DNA of 43,943 nucleotides, from contig SVHP01000007.1 of assembly GCA_015055735.1 (NCBI GenBank), forward strand, positions 1 to 43,943, in the 5' to 3' direction. Source of the DNA: Clostridiales bacterium. GTDB taxonomy: Bacteria; Bacillota; Clostridia; Christensenellales; Borkfalkiaceae. A program made the translations under genes and the position numbers. Within the stretch, counting starts at the first letter, position 1. Each line of letters starts with the position of its first letter. Shown piece after piece: positions 30,348-39,224 of this stretch. A model generated the notes under the pieces. It had not been told where the DNA came from, did not search any database, and worked only from the letters and a program-made list of their open reading frames with translations.

Positions 30348-30376
30348 TTGCATATTTTTGACATTTATAGTATAAT
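30348..30376 (+). promoter_or_regulatory. Putative sigma-A promoter of the GHL10 gene
   Basis: TTGCAT (30348-30353)-N17-TATAAT (30371-30376). Confidence 0.6.
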
Positions 30377-30408
30377 TTTGATAATCAATTAACTAAAGGA
30401 GAAAAAGC

Positions 30409-32424
30409 GTGAAAAAGAAAATTGTTTATCCACTCGTTATTTTGCTTGTGGCTATCTTTGCTCTTGGAATTGCATTTATTATAAATAACCACAAAAAGCA
30501 AACTATCTCCATAGTTTTTGAAGGTACTATTACTGCTGAAAATACTAAAAGGAATGAAAATTTTCTAGTCCTTTATAGTCAAGATGTAGAACGCAATGAA
30601 TATGGCTATGAACTTCTTGTGGAAAAAGATACAGGATTTATTATAGATGCTGATATTATTGTAGAAATGATAGACGATACCTTCGTTCTCAGCGCTCACG
30701 GAACTAACGCAGATCTTTTACGTACTGCCAAAGTTGGCGATATAGTACGAATTGAAAAAGATACTTTAACCGTAGAAAGAAACATGATGACGTCAAATCT
30801 CAAGCAATTTGAGATTAAAAATAAAAAATTAGATGAAATAGTGCAAAATAGAAAAACAAGTCTTTATGACGTAGACTTTAACGCCATAAAAGAAATAGAT
30901 GACAAAATAAATCAAGCCACCAAAGCTTTTAAAAGGTGCTTTTATACCTTAAATATTGACGAAATTAAGGTCAAAAATAGTCTTACACAACTCGATGAAT
31001 TTTTAGACGAAAAATATTATTTAACTTTTGAAAGCTATGCAGTGGACGGTAGAGGAATTTGGCATAGACCTAATGATTCAGCGATAGACGAAAGGACGCT
31101 AGACGGCGTTAAGAATTTCGTTTCAACACTTAATAAACTTGGAATAAATAATCTTTACGTTGAAACTTATTGGCAAGGCTTAACCACACATTACAGCGAT
31201 TATCTTGGCTCTCAACATCCTAAAATGGCAAATAATGATTACGGAGAATACGGCAACGATTATCTTTTAGCACTAATTAGTGAATGTCATAAAGTTGGCA
31301 TTGAAGTTCACGCATGGTTTGAAGTGTTAAATGCAGGAATAACTGGATTAACTGCGCCTAGCCATATAAAAGACGAGTGGTTGTCGGCAAATCTTTTAGG
31401 AGATACTTCTGACCTATGTCTAGATCCTTCCAATCCTGAAGTGGTTGAATACGTTTGTTCGCTACTCTCGGAAATGCTCGAAAAGTATGACTTTGACGGA
31501 ATAAGTTACGATTATATTCGATATGCTGAAACGGGAACTTATAACGGCTACACCGATTGTGGTTTTACTAAGTATTCTATTGATCGTTTTTCTAAGGAAT
31601 ATAACTATACAGGCAACGATTTAATTTCAGACCTTCACACAAATGAAAATTTGAGAAAAAGTTGGCATGAATTTAAGAAAAATGCAGTTACTGCTCTAGT
31701 ACAAAAAATGAGCGCACTTATTAGACAACAAAAGCCAGAAACTATCATCTCAGCTAGCCCATACGGATATATAAGCGATGCAAAAGAAATATACATGCAA
31801 GATACGCTTACTTGGATAGAATATGGCTGTCTAGACGTCGTTCTTCCAATGATATATACTGAAAACGAAGAACTCCTAGTTCAAACAGCATCGTCTTACG
31901 TAGACTATTCTGACAAAGTTCTTCAATATACTGGTATGTCGCCATTATATAACGGTGCAACTTTAAGAAAAAATCAAGAACTAACTTTTGCAGTAAAATC
32001 GCTCGGTATTAGTGGTTTTTCGTACTTTGCCACAAAAAACTACATACCGAGAAACAAACATTATTCAGAAAAAATACTATTAGTTTTATCAAATTCAACA
32101 CATAAAAATAGAGCGATATCCCCGACCGATCACGAATCGATTGTTTTTTCGGCTTGGAAAAATCAACTTCTTGATAGATATGAAAGAATTTACTCTGATT
32201 ATTTAACGGAAAGCGATAAAAATAGAGTTGAGAGGTTCGACCTTGACACCAAAAACAACCTTGACGGCGCTAACGATATATCCCAAGTACTTGCAACACT
32301 TAGTGATTTTAAAAGGGATATCAACAACTTCTCTAACTATAACGTAAGGGATAGAATAACAGAGCAAATAGATTATATATATAAAATTTTGTCAGCCACT
32401 CTCACAAGATACAGTTATAGGTAA
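30409..32424 (+). CDS. GHL10-like (YddW/DUF187-type) glycosidase, N-terminal membrane anchor, GTG start
   Basis: AVDGRGIWHRP; LNKLGINNLYVETYW; VHAWFEVLNAG; DFDGISYDYIRYA; RBS AAAGGAG upstream of GTG. Confidence 0.85.
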   Translation: MKKKIVYPLVILLVAIFALGIAFIINNHKKQTISIVFEGTITAENTKRNENFLVLYSQDVERNEYGYELLVEKDTGFIIDADIIVEMIDDTFVLSAHGTNADLLRTAKVGDIVRIEKDTLTVERNMMTSNLKQFEIKNKKLDEIVQNRKTSLYDVDFNAIKEIDDKINQATKAFKRCFYTLNIDEIKVKNSLTQLDEFLDEKYYLTFESYAVDGRGIWHRPNDSAIDERTLDGVKNFVSTLNKLGINNLYVETYWQGLTTHYSDYLGSQHPKMANNDYGEYGNDYLLALISECHKVGIEVHAWFEVLNAGITGLTAPSHIKDEWLSANLLGDTSDLCLDPSNPEVVEYVCSLLSEMLEKYDFDGISYDYIRYAETGTYNGYTDCGFTKYSIDRFSKEYNYTGNDLISDLHTNENLRKSWHEFKKNAVTALVQKMSALIRQQKPETIISASPYGYISDAKEIYMQDTLTWIEYGCLDVVLPMIYTENEELLVQTASSYVDYSDKVLQYTGMSPLYNGATLRKNQELTFAVKSLGISGFSYFATKNYIPRNKHYSEKILLVLSNSTHKNRAISPTDHESIVFSAWKNQLLDRYERIYSDYLTESDKNRVERFDLDTKNNLDGANDISQVLATLSDFKRDINNFSNYNVRDRITEQIDYIYKILSATLTRYSYR

Positions 32425-32445
32425 TTGACAAAAATTTAATTGTTT

Positions 32446-32475
32446 AGGGTTGTTTCAAATTAACAACCCTTTTTG
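32446..32475 (+). terminator. Rho-independent terminator of the GHL10 gene
   Basis: 9-bp stem AGGGTTGTT/AACAACCCT followed by TTTTT. Confidence 0.8.
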
Positions 32476-32478
32476 TAT

Positions 32479-32518
32479 AAAAAAACTTTCCCCTTTTCGC
32501 ACAAGAAACGGAGAAAGT
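32479..32518 (-). terminator. Rho-independent terminator of the metallophosphoesterase gene
   Basis: Minus strand ACTTTCTCC..GGGGAAAGT stem plus T-run. Confidence 0.7.
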
Positions 32519-32576
32519 AAAGATCTTCTATTAAGTATTTTATCTTTTATTATAGTAATTTTGTATTCTAAAAGGT

Positions 32577-33548
32577 TTATTTCCACTTCTTCGACCAACT
32601 TTTTACCGATGGTGAAATTTTACTCTTCCAACCCACTATTTTAGGGCCAGGTTGAACGTATCTACCCGTCATTCCTTGAACGGAAACCCCTTCTTCGTCT
32701 AACGACACGATTGCGTACGTAGGTTTTTGAAACGGAATAACGTAGCGAAGATTAGGATATTTTTCTTCGGTTTTTTCACAATATCTTTTACCAGAAAATC
32801 TATCTACCCACATATTCGATGCGCTATTACAATTATAATACAAAACGCCGTCTATCTCGTCGAGATCGTCAACGTGAACGTGTCCGTTTATGCACATTCT
32901 AACCTTCTTACCACGTGCTTTCGCCCTTTTTATAATTTCAGCAACTTCATAGTGATTTTTAACGCAATAATCGTAATTAAAGAGTGGCGCATGCGAAAAA
33001 ATTACAGCAGGCTCGTCCGTTTTAGTAAGTTCATTTTCTAACCAAGCAAGTTGTTCTGGTGGAAGATAAGGCAAATCTTGATAAAAATAATGCGCATGGT
33101 CGTAGTGTTCGTATTGACCATCAGCCGTTTTGATATAGTTATTATCCAAAACTATAAAATGCCAGCCCTTCACGTGGAAAGAATAATATGCAGCAGGCAT
33201 ACCGTACACCTTTACAATGTCATCTACCGATGCAAAATCAAATTCGTGATTACCACTCACGTGATAAGTAGGCTTTTCAAACGAATTATAAGTTTGTAAT
33301 ATTTCACGGGCATCTTCAGCCTTTAATCGCTTGTGCGCATTGTGAACGTTAACAGGTCGTCTTTCTTCTGGGCAATTACAAACGTCTGCGCCTATCGGAT
33401 AGCAAAAATCCCCACAATGAATTACAAAATCCACGTCCGCATCTCTTGATGCTTGCAAAATCTTTTCCAATCTCTTTAATCCGTCGTGCATAATTTCGGC
33501 ATGTAAATCAGCAAAAACGGCAAACTTCACTTTTTTATCACTCATCAT
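32577..33548 (-). CDS. Calcineurin-like metallophosphoesterase
   Basis: FADLHAE; HCGDFCYP; VSGNHEFD; FSHAPLF; NGHVHVDD. Confidence 0.92.
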   Translation of the reverse strand: MMSDKKVKFAVFADLHAEIMHDGLKRLEKILQASRDADVDFVIHCGDFCYPIGADVCNCPEERRPVNVHNAHKRLKAEDAREILQTYNSFEKPTYHVSGNHEFDFASVDDIVKVYGMPAAYYSFHVKGWHFIVLDNNYIKTADGQYEHYDHAHYFYQDLPYLPPEQLAWLENELTKTDEPAVIFSHAPLFNYDYCVKNHYEVAEIIKRAKARGKKVRMCINGHVHVDDLDEIDGVLYYNCNSASNMWVDRFSGKRYCEKTEEKYPNLRYVIPFQKPTYAIVSLDEEGVSVQGMTGRYVQPGPKIVGWKSKISPSVKSWSKKWK

Positions 33549-33571
33549 AATTGCTCCTAGTGCTTTTGTTT

Positions 33572-33600
33572 ATTATAAAAAAATTTTATTATATTGTCAA
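33572..33600 (-). promoter_or_regulatory. Consensus sigma-A promoter of the metallophosphoesterase gene
   Basis: Minus strand TTGACA-N17-TATAAT, exact. Confidence 0.75.
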
Positions 33601-33703
33601 GTATTTTTTAATTTGCTATAAACTCATATATAAACGCCCTGTGTGGTGCGTAAAAGGCATCTAGACACCTATTTTATACAAACTAAAAAATTCTAAATTT
33701 CAT

Positions 33704-35800
33704 TTAATCCACTAATTTTATTCTAACACAATTATCAGCATTACTATCGCTACCAACGAAAAGGTCAAACTCTCCACAGTCTGCATAAAAACTACCGTCA
33801 GAGTGATAATATTTTAGTTTTTCTTGATCAATCAAAAAGTTCACCTTTACGCTTGAACGAGCCTTAACGAATACTCTCTTAAAATCTTTAAGTTCTCTAT
33901 TTGGTCGAACGACTTCACTAACTAGGTCGTTTATATATAATTGAACTATTTCTACGCCGTCAAAATCGCTTTCATTTTGAATTTCAATACTTAGTTCAAT
34001 ATTATCGCCCTTTTTAACATTATCGCTTTCAACTTTAAGATTTTGATACTTAAACTTGCTATACGACAAACCGTACCCGAACGGATACAAAGGCTGGTTA
34101 CAACCGTCGTCATATCGACATTGAAATCTCCACTCCGACCTATTCGGTTGATAAGGTCTACCGAGTTTCTTTTTGGCGTAATAAATAGGCAACTGCCCTT
34201 GGCTACTAGGCATAGTAACGGCAAGTTTAGCGCTAAAATTGCGTTCGCCCGAAAGTAATTTTACGATAGCGTCAGCCGTTTTATGCCCTAAATCCCAACA
34301 ATACACTAACGCCCCATAATTTATAGGACTAATAATTAAAGGTCTACCTGCAAAAACTAAACTTACGATTTTTTTATTTAAAGTCTTTAGATATTCAAAA
34401 CAATCAAGTTCTTCCTTTTTCAAACTTAAATCGTGTTTAGAACGGGCTTCGCCGTTTTCGTCACTATACTCCCCACAAGTAAAAACAACCACGTCAGCGT
34501 CTTTTACAGCGCTTTCGACTTCTTTTGCGTCGTAAGTATTACAAACGCCCACAAGGTCATAATTTGACTGCAAAAAGGCATCTTTTAGACAAAGCAAGTC
34601 GTTAACTTTGCTAGAATTTTGCCAACAACCAAGAAAATCTTTGCTTAACGCAAACTTGCCTATAATCGCTACTTTTTTATCTTTTGATAATGGTAGAACG
34701 TTATCGTTCTTCAATAGAACGGCGCTCTCTAACGCAAGTTCTTCCGATAATGAAAGATGCTCGCTTGAAAATACGCTTGATTTGTCCTTGTTGCTATATG
34801 GGTTTTCAAATAGCCCCAACTCGAATTTCTTTTCCAAAACCCTTAACACGGCTTGGTTAACGAGTTTTTCATCTACCTTACCGTCAAGAACGCTTTGTTC
34901 AAGCCCATTCGGATATGAAACTCCACCTAAATCTATATCCACACCTGCCGATATTGCCTTTTCACTGCACTCGGCAAGGTCTTTACATACCCCGTAAAAA
35001 ATCATTTCGTTTATAGAGCCTGCATCCGACACGACTATTCCGTCAAAGCCAAATTTATCACGCAAAATCTCTTTTAGATACCTTTTATTCCCCGATATAG
35101 GCATATTATTAAGGGCGTTAAAACCGGTCATAACCGAGTCAGCGCCTTCTTTTACACCTTCCCGAAAAGGTGGAAGATAGGTGTTTAACATTGTGTTTTC
35201 GTTAATTTCTACTATATCGTAATCCCTACCACCTTCAGATGCGCCGTAACCTGCGTAATGCTTTAGGGTAGCCATAACGTATTTTTCATCGTTTTGAAAC
35301 CCACGAACGAAGGCTTTTGCCATTTCACCTGTTAGATAAGGGTCTTCGCCTTGGCTTTCGGCAATTCTACCCCACCTTGGATCTCTAGATACGTCAAGCA
35401 TAGGTGCGTTCGTGTATCTAACACCACAGTCAAACGCTTCTTCAGCCGAAGCTTTGGCGCACTTTTCAACAAGTTCCGTGTCAAAACTGCAAGCGCTAGC
35501 AAGTGGTATAGGAAAAACCGTCTCAAAACCGTGAATCATGTCGCAATTTATAAATAAAGGAATATGAAGACGGGTTTGCTCAACTGCAATCTTTTGCATA
35601 TAATCAACTGCAGCGCTCATGTCTTGTGGCTGAACTATTACCGAACCACACTTACCTTCTCTAAGCATATTTATAAGGTCTAAACTGTCGGGAACACCTT
35701 TATCGTCCACGTTACAGCCAGCGCATAAAACGAGTTGCCCTATCTTTTCAGTTAACGTCATTTGAGTTAAAAGTTGTTGGGCTTTTTCTTTATTATTCAT
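33704..35800 (-). CDS. Glycoside hydrolase family 3 (beta-glucosidase-like)
   Basis: CDMIHGFETVFPIPLA; DPRWGRIAESQGEDPYL; FDGIVVSDAGSI; C-terminal fibronectin-III-like domain. Confidence 0.95.
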   Translation of the reverse strand: MNNKEKAQQLLTQMTLTEKIGQLVLCAGCNVDDKGVPDSLDLINMLREGKCGSVIVQPQDMSAAVDYMQKIAVEQTRLHIPLFINCDMIHGFETVFPIPLASACSFDTELVEKCAKASAEEAFDCGVRYTNAPMLDVSRDPRWGRIAESQGEDPYLTGEMAKAFVRGFQNDEKYVMATLKHYAGYGASEGGRDYDIVEINENTMLNTYLPPFREGVKEGADSVMTGFNALNNMPISGNKRYLKEILRDKFGFDGIVVSDAGSINEMIFYGVCKDLAECSEKAISAGVDIDLGGVSYPNGLEQSVLDGKVDEKLVNQAVLRVLEKKFELGLFENPYSNKDKSSVFSSEHLSLSEELALESAVLLKNDNVLPLSKDKKVAIIGKFALSKDFLGCWQNSSKVNDLLCLKDAFLQSNYDLVGVCNTYDAKEVESAVKDADVVVFTCGEYSDENGEARSKHDLSLKKEELDCFEYLKTLNKKIVSLVFAGRPLIISPINYGALVYCWDLGHKTADAIVKLLSGERNFSAKLAVTMPSSQGQLPIYYAKKKLGRPYQPNRSEWRFQCRYDDGCNQPLYPFGYGLSYSKFKYQNLKVESDNVKKGDNIELSIEIQNESDFDGVEIVQLYINDLVSEVVRPNRELKDFKRVFVKARSSVKVNFLIDQEKLKYYHSDGSFYADCGEFDLFVGSDSNADNCVRIKLVD

Positions 35801-35844
35801 ATAATTACCTAAATTTTACACCTATTTTGTTTTTGAATATTTTT

Positions 35845-35873
35845 ATTATAACACACAACTAACTTTTTTTCAA
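35845..35873 (-). promoter_or_regulatory. Putative sigma-A promoter of the GH3 gene
   Basis: Minus strand TTGAAA-N17-TATAAT. Confidence 0.6.
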
Positions 35874-35927
35874 TAAGTTTTAAAACATAAGATAACGATT
35901 TACTTTTTACACCCCCCTAAGCACATC

Positions 35928-35961
35928 AAAAAAGCGAAGCACTTTAAGTGTTTCGCTTTTT
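35928..35961 (-). terminator. Rho-independent terminator of the 235-aa/58-aa operon
   Basis: 15-bp stem AAAAAGCGAAGCACT/AGTGTTTCGCTTTTT with one wobble, T-run on the minus strand. Confidence 0.8.
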
Positions 35962-35988
35962 GTTTGTCTTTCCTTCATAAAATAGCTG

Positions 35989-36165
35989 TTATTTTTTTTC
36001 AATTACTTCATATCTTGATGGTTTAAGCATATCGCCAGGAGCGCTTCTCATTTCTTGCTCGAACATCTGCGCGCCTATTCTTTCAGCATAAGCTCTGTCT
36101 GTTGTATTGCCATATTCTCTTTTCATACCATTTTTAAACCATACAACTGCAACGTATCTAGTCAT
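35989..36165 (-). CDS. Small uncharacterised 58-aa protein (not in supplied ORF track)
   Basis: Hand translation MTRYVAVVWFKNGMKREYGNTTDRAYAERIGAQMFEQEMRSAPGDMLKPSRYEVIEKK; strong RBS AGGAGGTGTTAAT before ATG; terminator follows. Confidence 0.7.
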   Translation of the reverse strand: MTRYVAVVWFKNGMKREYGNTTDRAYAERIGAQMFEQEMRSAPGDMLKPSRYEVIEKK

Positions 36166-36186
36166 ATTAACACCTCCTTTTAATTT

Positions 36187-36894
36187 TTAATCATCACTAA
36201 AGCCACTTAAAAAAGCTTTGAGTTCATTTACATTATCATACTTGCTAATTAAAGTTTCCCATAAAGAGAAGATATCCTCTTCTCCTAAAACTTCTAATAT
36301 GCTTTGACCGTTTTTATTAACGTAAGTGTGTATAGGTGCAGTTTCTAAAAAAATTTTTAATTTAATCAAATATTCTCTGTCTTTATAATTTGTTTGCTCC
36401 CAAATCTTTGGATTATTTATCCATTCAGGTTCAAAAAATTCCTTGCGATAAATTTTCTTTTCACTGAGGAGTTTTTTTAATAGTAAAACAGTATCATAAT
36501 CAAGAATTTTTTCTTGCCTTGCTACCATCTTCGCCAACTCCAAAGATTCTATGCTTTCGTCTTCAACTTGCGATATATACGCCTGAGATATTTCTTCAAT
36601 TAAAATATCCTTAAAATTCTCTTCAAGGAACGAAAATGTATTTTCTCCCAACAATCGACACGTATAACTATCTTTTGAAGTGCTTAATTTATTGTATGCT
36701 CTTTTTTTAAAATAAAATGAATTAAGTTCAGTTTCATCTCTTTCGAACTTTTTCATCATTTCCCAAATAGCAGCCGCATCTTGTGTTGCGTCCATTTCAT
36801 CTAGAGCGTCTCGTTTTTCATTGCTTTTAATACAATTTTCCTCTGTTTTAGCAACTTGTTGTGTGTTTTTCTTAAAAAAATTAAATAACCCCAT
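36187..36894 (-). CDS. Uncharacterised 235-aa protein
   Basis: Intact ORF, RBS AAAGGAG, no recognised domain; charged, probably helical. Confidence 0.75.
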   Translation of the reverse strand: MGLFNFFKKNTQQVAKTEENCIKSNEKRDALDEMDATQDAAAIWEMMKKFERDETELNSFYFKKRAYNKLSTSKDSYTCRLLGENTFSFLEENFKDILIEEISQAYISQVEDESIESLELAKMVARQEKILDYDTVLLLKKLLSEKKIYRKEFFEPEWINNPKIWEQTNYKDREYLIKLKIFLETAPIHTYVNKNGQSILEVLGEEDIFSLWETLISKYDNVNELKAFLSGFSDD

Positions 36895-36933
36895 CTCATT
36901 ACTCCTTTTTTATTAATTTTTACTTTTTATTAT

Positions 36934-36962
36934 ATATTAACTCATTTGAGTTTATTTGTCAA
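36934..36962 (-). promoter_or_regulatory. Putative sigma-A promoter of the 235-aa/58-aa operon with a palindrome in its spacer
   Basis: Minus strand TTGACA-N17-TAATAT; spacer contains most of AACTCAAATGAGTT. Confidence 0.65.
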
Positions 36963-36996
36963 GCAATTTGGGTTATTAAATTAACTCTTTTTAGTT
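36939..36996. promoter_or_regulatory. Three operator-like sites at 22-bp period in the divergent XRE intergenic region
   Basis: 36939 AACTCATTTGAGTT, 36961 AAGCAATTTGGGTT, 36983 AACTCTTTTTAGTT. Confidence 0.6.
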
Positions 36997-37028
36997 ATAT
37001 AATAAAACAAAAGGGGTAAATTATAAAT

Positions 37029-37313
37029 ATGGAAGTTTTAGAAAAAATAGAATTACTGCGAAAAGAAAAAGGTTGGTCAATAAACTACCTTGCAATGGAA
37101 AGTGGTTTAACGCAATCAACTTTAAACAATTTATATTCAAGAAATACCGAACCTAAAATATCGACGTTAAGAGCGATTTGTGGAGCTTTTGGAATTACTC
37201 TATCCGATTTTTTTAAGGAAGAAGAAAATAATGATGAACTTACAAGAAGAGTAAAAAGTTTATCAGAAGACAATAAAAAAGCACTATTACAAATAGTAAA
37301 GAACTTAAAATAA
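37029..37313 (+). CDS. XRE-family helix-turn-helix transcriptional regulator
   Basis: LRKEKGWSINYLAMESGLTQSTLNNLYSRNTEPKISTLRAICGAFGITLSDFF. Confidence 0.93.
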   Translation: MEVLEKIELLRKEKGWSINYLAMESGLTQSTLNNLYSRNTEPKISTLRAICGAFGITLSDFFKEEENNDELTRRVKSLSEDNKKALLQIVKNLK

Positions 37314-37346
37314 CTAAACACTCATCATTAGATGAGTGTTTAGTTT
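37314..37346 (+). terminator. Rho-independent terminator of the XRE gene
   Basis: Perfect 13-bp stem CTAAACACTCATC/GATGAGTGTTTAG, ATTA loop, TTTT tail. Confidence 0.85.
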
Positions 37347-37366
37347 TGGATGCAGTACAACCATTC

Positions 37367-37609
37367 ATTGCCGTTAGGCAATATGTCGCAACAAGTTTGA
37401 TTTTGTTAACAACTATTCCCAAAAAGTGTTGCTAGTAGAAATTGTGTTGTTTCCGACTGCGACCTTTTCCCGTACCGTCGCCGTCAAATAAAGTGTGGAA
37501 AATTTTAATTTTACACAGAGCCGTTAGGCTTAAAAGTTTAGTTATAAACTTTTACTTTATTAAATATTGATTTATGGTTTATAGAGTTCACTCTAATAAA
37601 CTATAAATC
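37367..37609. other. Hairpin-rich non-coding block between the XRE and recombinase genes
   Basis: Hairpins at 37367-37382, 37455-37485, 37494-37517, 37519-37530, 37531-37554, 37569-37609; no credible ORF. Confidence 0.7.
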
Positions 37610-37710
37610 TAAAGGCAAATATTTTCTGCCCCTGACAGACGCATCTACGCTATCGCTACGATGGTTTCGCTTTCGCTCAACCGAACGCAAGTTCAAGTCT
37701 TTCGCCAAGA

Positions 37711-37749
37711 GCAAACAAAAAGAAAAGCACCCATTTTTATGGATGCTTT
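37711..37749 (-). terminator. Rho-independent terminator overlapping the recombinase stop codon
   Basis: Minus strand AAAGCATCCAT-AAAA-ATGGGTGCTTT followed by TCTTTTTG. Confidence 0.75.
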
Positions 37750-39203
37750 CTTTTTGGCTGAGCGTGTTGCTCAAAATTCGAACTTTCTAATTCTTCTAGC
37801 GCTATATTCTCTTCTTTTCCGTTTACGTTGTATATTATCTTTATTTTATCGTCATAAACGAATATCTTATTTATAAACGTATCAATTAGTTTTGCTTTAC
37901 CTTTTGTCGTTGAAACGTCTATTTCTTTAAAATGCAATAGTGCCATTTTGAACTCTTTAACCGATAAAATCGGCATCTTTATTTTCTCTTTTGCAAGCTC
38001 TTCTTCAAAAAGCCGTTTTTGCGCTTCTAGTTCATTTAACTTTTTCATTAGACTTTCGGAAACTGCACCTAACTGAATTGCCTTAACGATATTATCTATC
38101 TCTTTTTGTTTCTCTACTATCTGCTTTTCTAGTTTAGGAATAATAACGTTCTCTTCTTCTTGCAAGTTGTACAATAATTCAGCAAGGTAGTTTATAATCT
38201 TTTCGTCGTTGAGAAAAGCCATAGTCTTTTCTATAACGAAGTTTTCTATCTTTTCCTTACCTATCTTCTTTTTATCGCAAGCCTTTTTTCTTGCCCTGTT
38301 GCAAGCGTAATATTGATAAACTTTTTTAGTCCCACTCGTACCAGAATAAGCAGTCATCATCGCTTCGCACTTACCACAAAATAATTTGGTTGTTAATAAG
38401 TATGCGTTTTCTTCGCTTTTAGCGGCTGGCGTAAACGAATTCTTTTTTATCGTTTCTTGAGCTTTTTCAAACACGTCTTTCGAGACTATTGCAGGCATAC
38501 CATCTTCCACAAAGACACCAGAATGATTAAATTCGCCTATGTACGCTCTATTAGTAAGCATATGTCGCATACTGCTATATGCAATAGGTTTGCCGTTGCT
38601 TCTGCGTATTCCCTTTTCTTTTAAGTAATTGAATATGTGCTTTATAGTTTTACCTTCTGCACACATATTAAAAATCATTATAACAATAGGCTCTTCATCT
38701 TCGTTAATAGTATAATGCCCGTCAACTATCTTATAGCCAAAAGGAACGTTTCCACCATTCCATTTTAGTTTAAGTGCATTTTCTTTAAAACCACGCTTAA
38801 CGTTTTGAGAAAGATTAGCAGAATAATACTCCGCCATACCTTCTATCATAGACTCTAAAATTATACCTTCTGGTCCGTCCGAAATATTTTCTTTAACCGA
38901 TAAAACTCTAACATTATTCTTTTTAAGGGTGTGTTTATAAAAAGCGGCGTCGTATCTATTTCTTGCAAAACGGTCTAACTTCCAAACGAGCACGGCATCA
39001 AAAAATTTTTTATTGCTATCGGCAATGAGTCTTTGAAAATCTGGTCTATCGTCAGTCTTTGCAGAAAAAGCCCTATCAATATACTCACCGATAATTTCAA
39101 TATCATTATATTTTGCGTACTCATAACATTCACGAAGTTGCCCTTCGATACTTTCTTCACGCTGATTATCCGAACTATACCGTGCGTATATTACCGCTTT
39201 CAT
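37737..39203 (-). CDS. Site-specific serine recombinase (resolvase + recombinase + zinc ribbon)
   Basis: VIYARYSSDNQREESIEGQL; VLVWKLDRFARNRYD; zinc ribbon CGKCEAMMTAYSG..YYACNRARKKACDKK; coiled-coil C-terminus. Confidence 0.95.
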   Translation of the reverse strand: MKAVIYARYSSDNQREESIEGQLRECYEYAKYNDIEIIGEYIDRAFSAKTDDRPDFQRLIADSNKKFFDAVLVWKLDRFARNRYDAAFYKHTLKKNNVRVLSVKENISDGPEGIILESMIEGMAEYYSANLSQNVKRGFKENALKLKWNGGNVPFGYKIVDGHYTINEDEEPIVIMIFNMCAEGKTIKHIFNYLKEKGIRRSNGKPIAYSSMRHMLTNRAYIGEFNHSGVFVEDGMPAIVSKDVFEKAQETIKKNSFTPAAKSEENAYLLTTKLFCGKCEAMMTAYSGTSGTKKVYQYYACNRARKKACDKKKIGKEKIENFVIEKTMAFLNDEKIINYLAELLYNLQEEENVIIPKLEKQIVEKQKEIDNIVKAIQLGAVSESLMKKLNELEAQKRLFEEELAKEKIKMPILSVKEFKMALLHFKEIDVSTTKGKAKLIDTFINKIFVYDDKIKIIYNVNGKEENIALEELESSNFEQHAQPKRKHP

Positions 39204-39224
39204 TTTAATCCTCCTTTAATTTTC

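Noticed and set aside
36187-37313. Definite toxin-antitoxin system
   Set aside because: Layout is suggestive but neither small ORF shows a known toxin fold or motif; kept only as a hypothesis.
37367-37530. Integron attC sites (two GCCGTTAGGC copies resembling GTTRRRY core sites)
   Set aside because: No paired RYYYAAC inverse core at proper spacing, no tyrosine integron integrase; the motif is explained as hairpins with GTTA loops.
37344-37736. Retron or group II intron RNA
   Set aside because: No reverse transcriptase ORF in the window.
37661-37876. 71-aa plus-strand ORF over the recombinase 3' end
   Set aside because: Overlaps the recombinase terminator and coding end in antisense; low-complexity, no RBS evident.
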